Assembly: GCA_045628085.1 (NCBI GenBank)
Contig: JAZQOZ010000106.1
Location: 1 to 64,000 of the forward strand
DNA: 64,000 nucleotides
Direction of reading: 5' to 3'
DNA from: Firm-04 sp045628085
GTDB taxonomy: Bacteria > Bacillota > Clostridia > Oscillospirales > Ruminococcaceae
The translations under genes and the position numbers were made by a program. Of the stretch, positions 32,802-42,300 are shown one piece after another. The notes under the pieces were generated by a model, which ran no database searches, was not told where the DNA came from, and worked only from the letters and a program-made list of their open reading frames with translations. Every line of letters starts with the position of its first letter. Within the stretch, counting starts at the first letter, position 1.

Positions 32802-33638
32802 ATGAAAGCATTTCTGAAAAAGAATCTGGGCATTATCATCATTCTTGCGGTATTTCTTCTGTTTGCCGGCTTCTGGTTTCTGTTCTGGGACCGCATCAGC
32901 AATCAGGTCACAAACGCCGCATACCGATCCGTATTCGATACATTCAGCTTTGAGGGCGCATATTACGTGCGCTGTGATTTGCAGACCGTACAGGCATATC
33001 TGCCGGAAACGGATGCTGTCACAGCCGAACTTTTCGGCAAACAGCTCGGCGAACTGAACTTTCCGACCGAACTCGGAACGGAAACCTGTCCGCTTTACGC
33101 CTGCAAGCCCATGCAGGATGCCGGAAAGAAAAATGCGGTCGTCCTGCTTGAAAAATCGGACGGTATCAGTGCCTATGAGCTTTCCGGATTTGAATATCTG
33201 GATGAGCAGACCTCGATCTGGGCAGTCTGCGCATCCTACGGCATCAGCTATGCAGAAGATATCGAATCCGTGACAGTCAAAAGCAAGGAAGGCGAACTGC
33301 TTGAAACCATTACAGACAGCGGCGCACTCTCTGATTTTGTTGAGAAGCTGCTGAAACTCGGTGATGACATCGGGGAAGCAGGCATCTCGGAAGCATATTA
33401 CAATGCCTATACAGAAGAATTCGGCGAAACCGGACAGATCTGGCTTGAGGATGACACCGTAAAAGCAGAAAACGACGATGTCTATAATGAAGCAATGGAT
33501 TTCTGGACAAAAGATCTGCGGCTCGTGACCATTTCGCTGAAAAACGGATATCAGCTCCGTGACTGCATCTATGCACCGATTCCCGGCACATTTTCCATCT
33601 ACGGAGATTATGCGATCACGGAGCCGTTCTTCTCATGA
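32802..33638 (+). CDS. Membrane-anchored protein of unknown function
   Basis: 278 residues. One N-terminal membrane helix (about 10-30) after a basic MKAFLKKN start, then a largely acidic domain that should lie outside the cell. There is no lipobox. I recognise no family or repeats. It has its own strong promoter and an ACAAGGAGAATC site, and the minus-strand antiporter gene converges on it only 6 bp away with no obvious terminator between. Confidence 0.75.
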   Translation: MKAFLKKNLGIIIILAVFLLFAGFWFLFWDRISNQVTNAAYRSVFDTFSFEGAYYVRCDLQTVQAYLPETDAVTAELFGKQLGELNFPTELGTETCPLYACKPMQDAGKKNAVVLLEKSDGISAYELSGFEYLDEQTSIWAVCASYGISYAEDIESVTVKSKEGELLETITDSGALSDFVEKLLKLGDDIGEAGISEAYYNAYTEEFGETGQIWLEDDTVKAENDDVYNEAMDFWTKDLRLVTISLKNGYQLRDCIYAPIPGTFSIYGDYAITEPFFS

Positions 33639-33644
33639 TACAAA

Positions 33645-34958
33645 TTATGATTTGACGTTTTCGCTGTCAATATTATGATGCACATTTTCCAGTGCTTCCG
33701 AAGAAATTGTGACATTATGCATGGTTGCCGCCGCAAGCTCGGTATCCTGATGGCCGCGGAACACGAATTTCAGGAAAACCGGACAGAGGATCGAGCTTGT
33801 AATGATCAGAAAAATCGTTGCGACAAGCGGATCAATACCGCCCTGCGGCGCGATCAGAACCGAGCCGGTCGCATACACAGCAAGTGCGACCTCGCCGCGT
33901 GCGATCATACCGAAGCCTGCCGCAAGGGATTCCTTTTTATCATATTTGAAGCATCGTGCCGCAGCCGTGCAGCCGATCACTTTTCCGAGAATACCTGCCG
34001 CGACAAATGAAAGCACGAACAGCATACTCGACCAGTGAAATGCGCTGAAATCTGCGCTGATACCGATGTATGCAAAGAACATCGGCGTGAAGAACATATA
34101 GCTGCTGACGATGACCTTACGGTCAACGAACTGGCTGTCACCAAGACCGCTCAGCACAAGACCTGCCATATATGCACCGGTAATTGCCGCGATCCCGAAA
34201 AATTCCTCTGCGGCGTATGCAAAGAAAAAGCACGCTGCAAATGCAAAAATACTCGTCCGGCGCTTGTGCGGATAGATCTTGACCATCTGCCGGAATGCGC
34301 GGCGCAGCAAATAGCCGACCACGACAGTAAACAGGAAAAAGCCTGCCACGCGCAGCAGCGTCAGCCAGATACTACCCTCGCCGCCGAGCCCGGTGATCAC
34401 ACTCAGGGCAACAATACCGATCACATCGTCAATGATCGCCGCACTCAGAACCGTCGTTCCGATCTTTGTTTTCAGCTTTCCAAGCTCACGCAGCGTCTCT
34501 ACAGTGATACCGACGCTCGTTGCAGAGAGAATGCATCCGATAAACAGCGCATTCATGAGCTTTTCACCGTCATGGACTGCTGAAAGTCCGCCCATGAACA
34601 GCAATGCAACAACTGTTCCGAAGATGATCGGAACCAAAACGCCTGCCAGTGCAATGCAGGTCGCCGCCGCACCGCTTCGCTTCATCTCGCGGAAATCGGT
34701 TTCCAATCCGCTTGAAAACAGGATAAAGACAACACCGATCTGCGAAAAGCTTTTCAGGACATCCATTTCGATCTCAGTCGGATGGATCAATCCTGCGAAG
34801 CCTGTGCCGTGGAATAATGCCGGACCGATCAGCAAACCGGCAAGGATCATTCCGACCACCTGCGGCAAACCGATCTTTCGCATTACCATTCCAAGAAATT
34901 TTGTTGACAGCAAGATAATCCCGCAGTCGAGCAAAATATTCATCACATTAAAATCCAT
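33645..34958 (-). CDS. CPA2 family cation:proton antiporter
   Basis: 437 residues with about 12 membrane helices. The start (LPQVVGMILAGLLIGPALF), the helix-4/5 region (LFSSGLETDF) and the acidic pair region SAAIIDDVIGIVALSVI (the DD transport site), then GMIARGEVALAVYATG, are all characteristic of the Kef/NapA-type Na+/H+ or K+/H+ antiporters. There is no C-terminal TrkA-N domain. It probably helps with pH and sodium homeostasis. It lies just downstream of glyA across a hairpin, and I see no separate promoter. Confidence 0.9.
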   Translation of the reverse strand: MDFNVMNILLDCGIILLSTKFLGMVMRKIGLPQVVGMILAGLLIGPALFHGTGFAGLIHPTEIEMDVLKSFSQIGVVFILFSSGLETDFREMKRSGAAATCIALAGVLVPIIFGTVVALLFMGGLSAVHDGEKLMNALFIGCILSATSVGITVETLRELGKLKTKIGTTVLSAAIIDDVIGIVALSVITGLGGEGSIWLTLLRVAGFFLFTVVVGYLLRRAFRQMVKIYPHKRRTSIFAFAACFFFAYAAEEFFGIAAITGAYMAGLVLSGLGDSQFVDRKVIVSSYMFFTPMFFAYIGISADFSAFHWSSMLFVLSFVAAGILGKVIGCTAAARCFKYDKKESLAAGFGMIARGEVALAVYATGSVLIAPQGGIDPLVATIFLIITSSILCPVFLKFVFRGHQDTELAAATMHNVTISSEALENVHHNIDSENVKS

Positions 34959-34990
34959 GCAATTTCACTCCAGATTTTCAAATACACGTC

Positions 34991-35019
34991 AAAAGCAGGA
35001 CAGTAGATGTCCTGCTTTT
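34991..35019. terminator. Hairpin between glyA and the antiporter gene
   Basis: AAAAGCAGGACA pairs with TGTCCTGCTTTT around a 5-nt loop and has T-runs on both strands. It follows the glyA stop and ends only 33 bp before the antiporter start. Confidence 0.75.
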
Positions 35020-35043
35020 TGTTTGACTTATTCGGAATAAAAC

Positions 35044-36297
35044 TCACTCATAGAGCGGATATTTTGCGCAAAGTGCGCCAACGCCCTCACGAATCTCGTC
35101 TGCCTTTGTCTCGAACTGTGTAGCAGTCAGGTACATGAACTCAGCAATTTTCTCCATATCCTCAGTCACAAGACCGCGGCTGGTAACTGCCGGTGTACCG
35201 ACACGGATACCGCTTGTAACCATCGGCTTCTCCGGATCGTTCGGGATCGCATTCTTGTTGACAGTGATATAAACCTCATCCAGACGATGCTCCATCTCTT
35301 TACCGGTAATGTGAACCGGACGGAGATCAACGAGCATCAGGTGGTTGTCCGTACCGCCGGAAACGAGGTCGAAACCACGGTCAAGCAGTCCCTTTGCAAG
35401 AGCCTGTGCATTGTCAACGATCTGCTGTGCATAAGCCTTGAAGGACGGCTTCAGTGCCTCACCGAAGCAGACTGCCTTACCGGCAATAACGTGCATGAGC
35501 GGGCCGCCCTGAATGCCGGGGAAGATCGCCTTATTGATCTTCTTCGCAAGCTCCTCATCGTTGGTCAGGATCAGACCGCCGCGCGGGCCGCGAAGTGTTT
35601 TGTGTGTGGTGGTGGTGACAACGTCAGCCAGACCGACAGGAGACTGATGCAGACCTGCTGCAACGAGACCTGCAATGTGAGCCATATCGACCATCAGCAT
35701 TGCGCCGTTGTTATGTGCGATCTCAGCGAGTCTGGTGAAGTCGATCGCGCGCGGATATGCAGAAGCACCTGCAACGATCAGCTTCGGATGATGCTCTTTG
35801 GTGAGCTTTTCAACTGCATCATAATCGAGTGTTTCGTCATCGCCCAGACCGTAGGAGATGAAATTGAAGTATTTACCGGAAAGGTTGACCGGAGAACCGT
35901 GTGTCAGGTGACCGCCGTGTGCAAGGCTCATACCGAGAACGGTATCGCCGGGCTGAAGCAGTGCAAAATAAACGGCAGTATTTGCCTGTGCGCCGGAATG
36001 TGCCTGTACGTTTGCATAGTTTGCGCCAAAGAGCTTCTTTGCACGCTCAATCGCGATCTGCTCAACGATATCAACAGCCTCGCAGCCGCCGTAGTAGCGC
36101 TTTCCGGGATAACCCTCAGCATATTTATTTGTCAGAACAGAGCCCATAGCAGCCATAACAGCCGGAGAAACGATATTCTCGCTGGCGATCAGCTCCAGAT
36201 TCCGTCTTTGACGGGCAAGCTCCTGCTGCATTGCAGCACCGACATCGGGATCACAATTTTCGAGATAACCAATCGTGTCAATCAGATCATTATACAT
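35044..36297 (-). CDS. glyA: Serine hydroxymethyltransferase
   Basis: 417 residues, normal length. It interconverts serine and glycine with tetrahydrofolate and supplies one-carbon units. LELIASENIVSPAV, NKYAEGYPGKRYYGGCEAVD and the PLP lysine in TTTTHKTLRGPRGG are intact, with PVTSRGLVTE-like residues near the end (AVTSRGLVTEDMEKIAEF). The start at 36297 follows AAAGGATTGAAAG; the open frame upstream extends through the promoter. The gene has its own promoter and terminator. Confidence 0.97.
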   Translation of the reverse strand: MYNDLIDTIGYLENCDPDVGAAMQQELARQRRNLELIASENIVSPAVMAAMGSVLTNKYAEGYPGKRYYGGCEAVDIVEQIAIERAKKLFGANYANVQAHSGAQANTAVYFALLQPGDTVLGMSLAHGGHLTHGSPVNLSGKYFNFISYGLGDDETLDYDAVEKLTKEHHPKLIVAGASAYPRAIDFTRLAEIAHNNGAMLMVDMAHIAGLVAAGLHQSPVGLADVVTTTTHKTLRGPRGGLILTNDEELAKKINKAIFPGIQGGPLMHVIAGKAVCFGEALKPSFKAYAQQIVDNAQALAKGLLDRGFDLVSGGTDNHLMLVDLRPVHITGKEMEHRLDEVYITVNKNAIPNDPEKPMVTSGIRVGTPAVTSRGLVTEDMEKIAEFMYLTATQFETKADEIREGVGALCAKYPLYE

Positions 36298-36349
36298 AAC
36301 TTTCAATCCTTTCCGATTTTCTCCTGTGTTCACACAGTCACATATAGTA

Positions 36350-36378
36350 ATTATAGCACATTTCCGGAAAAGATGCAA
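36350..36378 (-). promoter_or_regulatory. Sigma-A promoter of glyA
   Basis: Minus strand TTGCAT (36373-36378), 17 bp, TATAAT (36350-36355). Confidence 0.8.
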
Positions 36379-36410
36379 TAGGCAAATCAGATTTTTTCGC
36401 ATTTCCGGAC

Positions 36411-36447
36411 AAAAAAATTCGCACCACCCGATCTGGATGGTGCGAAT
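36411..36447 (-). terminator. Terminator of the cohesin-dockerin gene
   Basis: ATTCGCACCA (36417-36426) pairs with TGGTGCGAAT (36438-36447), and the minus strand then runs into seven T (36411-36417). Confidence 0.9.
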
Positions 36448-36462
36448 CATATTCATTTAGAA

Positions 36463-37281
36463 TTACTTGGACAGATCATCAATCATCTTTGCGATGAACT
36501 TCAGGATCTTAACAGTGTCATCACTGCCAACAGTACCATCGTGGGTAACATCAGCATTGATCATACCCTGTTCGGTAACCTTTGCATCTGCATCTTCTGC
36601 GAGCAGACGAGCGAGCAGAACTGCGTCAGCAACGTCAACGCCGTCCTTGCAGTTTACATTGCCCCAATCAGCGTCATTTTTGTCAGGCTGAGTACCCTTG
36701 GACTTCACGCTGACAGAACCGGCAGAGAAAGAAGCAGTGTAATCAGTTGTGCCGGACTCGCCGACAGCAGACAGATAAGCGGAAGCCTTTGTAGAAGAAT
36801 CCGGATAGATGTTACGGTCTGCGCCTGCGCCCTCGAGCTTGTAGGAAGCACCAGCCTCTGCGCTGTCCTTAACGGTACCGGTTAGGGTAACGAACACGCC
36901 GTTGCTCTTGACCCAGTACTGAGAATCAGTCAGACCGGTTGCCCATACGATAACGATCTGCTTGCCGTTGTCGTACCAGTTAAACAGTGTATCGCCGAGA
37001 TCTCCCTCTTTGCTCTTTGCGCCGGTATCGCCGATCGTGCCGAGCTTAACATCGGAAATCTTCAGTGCGCTATCGTAGTTGATAGCGAAATCAATCGAGC
37101 TGAGACCGGAAGACGGTACAGAGCCCAACTCAACATCGACAGAAAAAGAATCGCCGGCAGCATCCACGGTATCCGAGCCGATCTTAACATCAACGCTATC
37201 GGCCGCGAAAGCGGAAATACCCAGATTCACAACTGTCATTGCCATAGCCAGAAGGCCGGAAATGATCTTCGTTTTTTTCAT
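36463..37281 (-). CDS. Cohesin-dockerin adaptor scaffoldin (ScaC-like)
   Basis: 272 residues: signal peptide (about 1-27, ending ISAFAADS), one cohesin (about 28-195, with VELGSVPSSGLSSIDFAINYD, GKQIVIVWATG and GVFVTLTGTV), a short linker, and a C-terminal dockerin (about 200-272) with the calcium loops NVNCKDGVDVADAVLLARLL and ADVTHDGTVGSDDTVKILKFI. A single cohesin plus a dockerin is the architecture of ScaC-type adaptors in Ruminococcus flavefaciens, which plug into a scaffoldin and change which enzymes can dock. I prefer the second of two nearby ATGs, 9 nt after GGAGG. The gene has its own promoter and strong terminator. Confidence 0.88.
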   Translation of the reverse strand: MKKTKIISGLLAMAMTVVNLGISAFAADSVDVKIGSDTVDAAGDSFSVDVELGSVPSSGLSSIDFAINYDSALKISDVKLGTIGDTGAKSKEGDLGDTLFNWYDNGKQIVIVWATGLTDSQYWVKSNGVFVTLTGTVKDSAEAGASYKLEGAGADRNIYPDSSTKASAYLSAVGESGTTDYTASFSAGSVSVKSKGTQPDKNDADWGNVNCKDGVDVADAVLLARLLAEDADAKVTEQGMINADVTHDGTVGSDDTVKILKFIAKMIDDLSK

Positions 37282-37391
37282 GTTCATACTCCTCCAATAT
37301 ATGTATGTATGCGGTAATACGGATGCAGGATGCATTCCGTACCGTGATGCGGATGTCCCCTTCTTCACCCACTTCACTAGATACCATCTAT

Positions 37392-37420
37392 ATCTTAACT
37401 GAATACGAAAAAAAATGCAA
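37392..37420 (-). promoter_or_regulatory. Promoter of the cohesin-dockerin gene
   Basis: Minus strand TTGCAT (37415-37420), 17 bp, TAAGAT (37392-37397), giving a leader of about 105 nt. The rest of the 37282-37568 gap shows nothing else I can name. Confidence 0.6.
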
Positions 37421-37568
37421 TGACTTTTTGTATCATGTTTATGACCAATCGCACATTCATTTTTTAAAAATGGTATTATATTGCTGTGCAAGTGCGAATC
37501 AGGTGTTATTTATGTACTATATTGCGATTGCTTATATCATAAACAGTATACAAACGGACACAAAAAAA

Positions 37569-37602
37569 CAAACCTGCCGGAGTAAATTCCCCGACAGGTT
37601 TG
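37569..37602 (-). terminator. Terminator of rpsB-tsf
   Basis: CAAACCTGCCGG pairs with CCGACAGGTTTG with one mismatch, followed on the minus strand by a T-run (37562-37568). Confidence 0.85.
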
Positions 37603-37613
37603 CTGTAACTTAC

Positions 37614-38537
37614 TTATTTGAGCATACTTGCGATCTCGCCGGCGAAATCGTCAACACGCTTTTCGATGCCCTCGCCGCAGATGAAGCGAACAAAGCTGTT
37701 CACTGTGATCGGAGCGCCGGCCTTCTTGCCGCAGGCAGCAACATACTGCTCGATGGACTCGCCTTCGCCCTTAACAAACTCCTGGCAGAGCAGGCAGTTG
37801 TCCTTGTAGTAAACGCCGAGCTTGCCCTCTGCGATCTTTGCAAGAACCTGCTCCGGCTTGTTTGCCATCTTCGGATCCTCTGCCATCTGCGCCATAACGA
37901 TCTGCTTTTCCTGCTCGATGACGGATGCCGGAACTTCTTCCTTTGTGAGGTAAGTTGCCTTCATTGCATCAGCCTGCAGAGCAACGTCATTCAGGCATTC
38001 GAGAACGTCAGCGCTTGCGCCTGCATCAGTAGATGCTGCAACCAGAACGCCTTCCTTCTTATTGAAGTGGACGTACTCTTTGACAACACCTTCCAGACGG
38101 GCAAAGCGGCGGATCTGAAGATTCTCACGGAACTTGAGGAAGATCTCCTGAAGTGCTTCCTCAACGGTCATATCCTTGCCGGAGAACTTGGTTGCCTTCA
38201 GAGCATCGAGGTCAGCCGGATTTGCTTCGAGAACGGTCTGAGCCAGACCTTCGCAGAAGCCGACAAATTCCTCATTCTGTGCAACGAAGTCGGTCTCGGA
38301 GTTTACTTCAACGATCGCACCGACGGTGTGGTCTGCATTGGTCACTGCGATAACAGCGCCCTCTGCTGCGATACGGTCAGCCTTCTTAGCCTGATTGGCA
38401 AGACCTTTTTCACGCAGGATAACGATTGCCTTCTCGACATCGCCGTCTGCTTCGGTCAGTGCCTTCTTGCAGTCCATCAGGCCTACGCCGGTGGACTTGC
38501 GGAGATCATTCACGTCTTTTGCGGTAAAATTAGCCAT
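37614..38537 (-). CDS. tsf: Elongation factor Ts
   Basis: 307 residues. EF-Ts exchanges GDP on EF-Tu. The N-terminal UBA-like domain has LRKSTGVGLMDCKKALTEADGD, followed by KGLANQAKKADRIAAEG and NSETDFVAQNEEF. The C-terminal dimerisation part includes the CLLCQEFVKGEGESIEQYV stretch. It follows rpsB by 20 bp in the usual order. Confidence 0.97.
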   Translation of the reverse strand: MANFTAKDVNDLRKSTGVGLMDCKKALTEADGDVEKAIVILREKGLANQAKKADRIAAEGAVIAVTNADHTVGAIVEVNSETDFVAQNEEFVGFCEGLAQTVLEANPADLDALKATKFSGKDMTVEEALQEIFLKFRENLQIRRFARLEGVVKEYVHFNKKEGVLVAASTDAGASADVLECLNDVALQADAMKATYLTKEEVPASVIEQEKQIVMAQMAEDPKMANKPEQVLAKIAEGKLGVYYKDNCLLCQEFVKGEGESIEQYVAACGKKAGAPITVNSFVRFICGEGIEKRVDDFAGEIASMLK

Positions 38538-38557
38538 TTCAGTTCTCCTCCCGTAGA

Positions 38558-39298
38558 TTACTCAGCAGCAGCTTCTTCTTCGGCAGCAGCAGTTTCCTCA
38601 GCAGCCTGTGCATCTGCACCCTGTCTGCCTTCGATGACTGCGTTTGCGATCGTGCCTGCGATCAGCTTGACCGCACGGATCGCATCGTCGTTGCCGGGGA
38701 TAACGTAATCCACATCATCCGGATCACAGTTGGTATCAACGATCGCAACGATCGGGATGCAGAGCTTCTTTGCTTCTGCAACAGCGATCTTTTCCTTGCG
38801 CGGGTCAACGATGAAGAGTGCGCCCGGCAGTTCCTTCATGCCCTTGATACCGCCGAGGAACTTTTCGAGTTTCTCGATCTCAAGAGTCAGCTTTGCAACT
38901 TCCTTCTTGGGGAGCAGAGCGAATGTGCCGTCTGCTTCCATAGCATGGAGCTGCTCCAGACGCTTAATGCGCTGCTGGATGGTCTTGTAGTTGGTCATCA
39001 TGCCGCCCAGCCAGCGAGCATTTACAAAGTAAGAGCCGCTGCGCAGTGCTTCCTCGCGGATAGAATCTGCTGCCTGCTTCTTTGTACCGACAAAGAGAAC
39101 AGACTTGCCTTCTGCGGAAAGCTCACGAACGAAGCTGTATGCTTCTTCGAGCTTGCGAACGGTCTTCTGCAGATCAATGATGTAGATACCGTTGCGCTCC
39201 GTGAAGATGTACGGAGCCATTTTCGGGTTCCAGCGTCTGGTCTGATGACCGAAGTGTACGCCGGCTTCGAGGAGCTGTTTCATAGATACAACGCCCAT
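38558..39298 (-). CDS. rpsB: 30S ribosomal protein S2
   Basis: 246 residues. MKQLLEAGVHFGHQTRRWNPKM, RNGIYIIDLQKTV, FVGTKKQAADSI and RWLGGMMTNYKTIQQRI are diagnostic, and DPRKEKIAVAEAKKLCIPIVAIVDTNCDPDDVDYVIPGNDDAIRA closes the globular part; an Ala/Glu-rich tail follows. The start at 39298 follows AGGAGGATCACTAAA. It shares its promoter with tsf and has a leader of about 124 nt that can fold into several hairpins, as expected for S2 autoregulation. Confidence 0.97.
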   Translation of the reverse strand: MGVVSMKQLLEAGVHFGHQTRRWNPKMAPYIFTERNGIYIIDLQKTVRKLEEAYSFVRELSAEGKSVLFVGTKKQAADSIREEALRSGSYFVNARWLGGMMTNYKTIQQRIKRLEQLHAMEADGTFALLPKKEVAKLTLEIEKLEKFLGGIKGMKELPGALFIVDPRKEKIAVAEAKKLCIPIVAIVDTNCDPDDVDYVIPGNDDAIRAVKLIAGTIANAVIEGRQGADAQAAEETAAAEEEAAAE

Positions 39299-39457
39299 TT
39301 TAGTGATCCTCCTGAAAAATATAAATTTGGTTTTGACCTCCGGACAGCACAAGGAGTCGCCGCGTCACAGGCGGATGATCCGCTTTCAGAACCGAGCGGC
39401 TGTGCCGATCCGTGCGAAGTGCCTAATCATTATACCATATTTTGCGCAGCATTGCAA
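39299..39457 (-). promoter_or_regulatory. rpsB promoter and structured leader
   Basis: Minus strand TTGCAA (39452-39457), 17 bp, TATAAT (39429-39434). The 124-nt leader has a short AGCGGATCATCCGC hairpin and other GC-rich pairings. Many rpsB leaders bind S2; that this one does is inferred. Confidence 0.65.
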
Positions 39458-39489
39458 GAAAGTACAGCGGCATCTCGCGCAGAAAAATC

Positions 39490-39546
39490 AGCGCCTTCGG
39501 CACGGCTTTTTATGATTATTTCACAATCAGCCGCATCAAAGGCGCT
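39490..39546 (-). terminator. Terminator of the ABC permease operon
   Basis: A long stem: AGCGCCTT (39490-39497) pairs with AAGGCGCT (39539-39546), with an inner CGGCT/AGCCG stem. The minus strand continues TGATTTTT. Confidence 0.75.
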
Positions 39547-39557
39547 TTCATATTCAA

Positions 39558-40958
39558 TTATTGAGCTGATTTCTTTTTACGCTCACGGTTTTCCTTCAGC
39601 ATTGCAAAGAGCTGTTTCAATTTCATCGGTTCGCCGCGGTAAAGCACAAGTGCCTTATAGATCGCGGCGGCAAGCATAATGAACAGGATAACCGAAGCGA
39701 TCAGTATTGCGATCGTTCCGAAGCCGAGCGTCAGCGGAACTTCTTTCATGATCAGTGCGCCCGGTGTCACGAGGATCGACGTAAACGGGAACAGCTTGAG
39801 CCAGAGTGCATCCGAGACAAACTGCGTTTCACCTGCATCGACATCTGCCATCATTTCCGACGGCGACATGATGCAAAGGAAGAAGCTCGCAAGAAGGATC
39901 AGCGTAAACATCAGATTGGTCTTATTGAGATCCTCCGGCTTGGATGCCATTGCACCGGACAGCGCAGAAAGCGACAGATAGAGCAAAAAGCCGAGTGCGA
40001 GGATCACAATGCTCAGCAGCACGCCGGGGACAGATATCGAAAACAGCGAATCGGACAATTCATTGACCATCATAATCGTGGAATTATCCGTTTCCGGAAC
40101 CATGCGCAGGGCAAATGCCGTACCGCCGACTGAACCGCAGATCAATGATACGAGCCAGACCAAAAGCTGTGCGACTGCTGCGGATGCTGTTGCAAACAGC
40201 TTGCCTGTCATCAAAGCTGTCGGATGAACAGCGACCAGGATCGTTTCCATGAGCTTTGAGGTCTTTTCGAGCAGAACACTGTTTGCCATGCTCTGACCAT
40301 ACAGCACCACCATCATATACATGACCATCAGCATGAAATACGGAATGGCGAAACTGATCATCTGCCCGATCAAATCCTTATCCTCAGATGCCACTTCATC
40401 GTCCGCACCGACAGATGCTGTTTCGGTCAGCACCGGCATAGAAAGCAGTGCTACGCCCTCCGGTGACAGATCGACTTTCTGCATCAGGATCATCTGAAAA
40501 GAATCCGCAACCATATTGCCGAGTCTGCTCGCCTTAATGCGCGAGATCTCTGTGATCTGCGTAAGATACACCGTTGTCAGATACGTCCCGTCCGACTCCG
40601 TGACGCGCAGAATGACTGCATCATCCTTTTCTGCGGTCTCACTGATCGCCGCATCCATTGATGCACAGGCAATGAATTCCGGATCATCCTCTTTCGTTCT
40701 CAGGACATTGTAATCTGCTTCGCCCTCTGTTTCATCTACAACAAATACTGTGGCGATCTGTGTCTCATCATCCTTCTTATCCTCTTTTTCGCCGACAGAA
40801 CACATAAAGTACATCAGCAGCGGGATACCGGCAAGCATCATCAGCGCAACGACAAGCGTTGAAATGATCCATCCTTTTGACAGCATGACCTGTTTCAGCG
40901 TGAACCAAAAGACCTTGCCCGATCCGGCAAAGGGATTCTTCTTCATATTAGACTGCAT
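39558..40958 (-). CDS. ABC-2 type permease, NatB-like (second subunit)
   Basis: 466 residues: an N-terminal membrane helix (about 25-50), a long external domain (about 55-215), then five or six membrane helices. This is the layout of NatB-type ABC-2 permeases. It overlaps the upstream permease gene by 11 bp, with GGAGG 6 nt before the ATG, so the two are coupled. The ATPase is encoded first in the same operon. Substrate unknown; NatAB of B. subtilis exports sodium. Confidence 0.85.
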   Translation of the reverse strand: MQSNMKKNPFAGSGKVFWFTLKQVMLSKGWIISTLVVALMMLAGIPLLMYFMCSVGEKEDKKDDETQIATVFVVDETEGEADYNVLRTKEDDPEFIACASMDAAISETAEKDDAVILRVTESDGTYLTTVYLTQITEISRIKASRLGNMVADSFQMILMQKVDLSPEGVALLSMPVLTETASVGADDEVASEDKDLIGQMISFAIPYFMLMVMYMMVVLYGQSMANSVLLEKTSKLMETILVAVHPTALMTGKLFATASAAVAQLLVWLVSLICGSVGGTAFALRMVPETDNSTIMMVNELSDSLFSISVPGVLLSIVILALGFLLYLSLSALSGAMASKPEDLNKTNLMFTLILLASFFLCIMSPSEMMADVDAGETQFVSDALWLKLFPFTSILVTPGALIMKEVPLTLGFGTIAILIASVILFIMLAAAIYKALVLYRGEPMKLKQLFAMLKENRERKKKSAQ

Positions 40959-42300
40959 GAGAATCCTCCTTTCCGGCTTTTTCGGCTGCCTTATTCTCTT
41001 TCAGCATCCGGATGAACTGCTTCGGTTTCGGGAAACCGCCGCGATACAGCAGCATCATCTTATAAACCGTTCCGGCTATGCGAATGAGGAACACAGCCGT
41101 CACCGCCTGAATCACAAGTCCGAGGATCAGAAGCGGCATACCGATCTTTCCGCAGATGTAATTCGGCAATGCATTGAACACTGAGGTAAACGGAAAGAGC
41201 GAGAAAAAGATGTTGGCAGCATCGCTTTCAAATATCGGTGCAAAGGTGCTGCAAATAAAAGAAATAACCAGCGTCATAACAACGACAAGACTTGCCTGCT
41301 GTGTATCCTCCATTTTTGAACAGCATGAACCGACAATGCCGCTCAATGCCGAATAGATCGCATAAACAAGCAGGATGCTGATGACCAGCAGTACGATCGT
41401 TCCGGCATTCAGATGGATCGAGGAAAGATCAAAATGCAGCAGATCATTTGCCATATCCGTGATCGTTGACAGATCGGTGATCTGCTTTGTAATAAAAATG
41501 GATATCACAACGCCCAGTGCTGCCAATGCCAGACCGCCGAAGATATAGGTCGTAACAGCAAGGAGCTTTCCGACCAGCAGCGCTGTCGGAGAAACGCTGA
41601 CCATCAGCATTTCCACCAGTTTCGAGGTTTTTTCCTCCATACAGAGCTGGAAAATATAGCCCATCGAAAGCGCACAGAGCATGAACACGAAGTAATTATA
41701 TGCCAAGCTCGTCATAGCGTGCGTACCCGCATTGGTTTCCTCCTCACCGCGCAGGAAATCGCTGATCTTTGAGACCTGTGAGACTGCTTCGGAATGGATC
41801 ACAGCCTCCTGCGCCTCCGTAATGGAAAGTACATTCAGCAGAGAGGAATGCAGAACATCTTCAAGCACACTGTTCAGCGCTGCCGCATCTGCATGGGTAA
41901 CATCGAAGTCTCTGCCGTAGCGTGTGCTGATCATGAAGTAGCCTGCCTCGGCATTCTGTGTGATCACGGCAGCCGCAGCATCCCGTTCCTCTGCCAGATG
42001 CTGATTCAGTGCGGCATCATCTTCGTCCGTTTCCTGATAATTCAGGTCAGCAAAGCGCACATCTTCAAAAAGTGCAGCCGTATCAAGCGGCACCTCGATC
42101 TCATTTCTCAGATAGAGCGTATGGATACCGGTTTCGGTGCTTTCCTTTTTCTCGCCGGAGAACACTGCCGCTATCGGCAGTGCCGCAACGGCGACCACGA
42201 ACAGTATCGCCAGAAAAATGATGACGGAGCGCGTTTTGTAATGCTGCTGCACCGTGTAGCGATATACGTTCCCTGCACCGCGCAGATTACTGTTCTTCAT
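40948..42300 (-). CDS. ABC-2 type permease, NatB-like (first subunit)
   Basis: 450 residues with the same build as its neighbour: N-terminal helix (about 27-48), external domain, and a C-terminal group of membrane helices with EEKTSKLVEMLMVSVSPTALLVGKLLA, the motif typical of this permease class (the paralogue has LEKTSKLMETILVAVHPTALMTGKLFA). The two permeases probably form a heterodimer. It overlaps the ATPase gene by 14 bp. Confidence 0.87.
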   Translation of the reverse strand: MKNSNLRGAGNVYRYTVQQHYKTRSVIIFLAILFVVAVAALPIAAVFSGEKKESTETGIHTLYLRNEIEVPLDTAALFEDVRFADLNYQETDEDDAALNQHLAEERDAAAAVITQNAEAGYFMISTRYGRDFDVTHADAAALNSVLEDVLHSSLLNVLSITEAQEAVIHSEAVSQVSKISDFLRGEEETNAGTHAMTSLAYNYFVFMLCALSMGYIFQLCMEEKTSKLVEMLMVSVSPTALLVGKLLAVTTYIFGGLALAALGVVISIFITKQITDLSTITDMANDLLHFDLSSIHLNAGTIVLLVISILLVYAIYSALSGIVGSCCSKMEDTQQASLVVVMTLVISFICSTFAPIFESDAANIFFSLFPFTSVFNALPNYICGKIGMPLLILGLVIQAVTAVFLIRIAGTVYKMMLLYRGGFPKPKQFIRMLKENKAAEKAGKEDSHAV

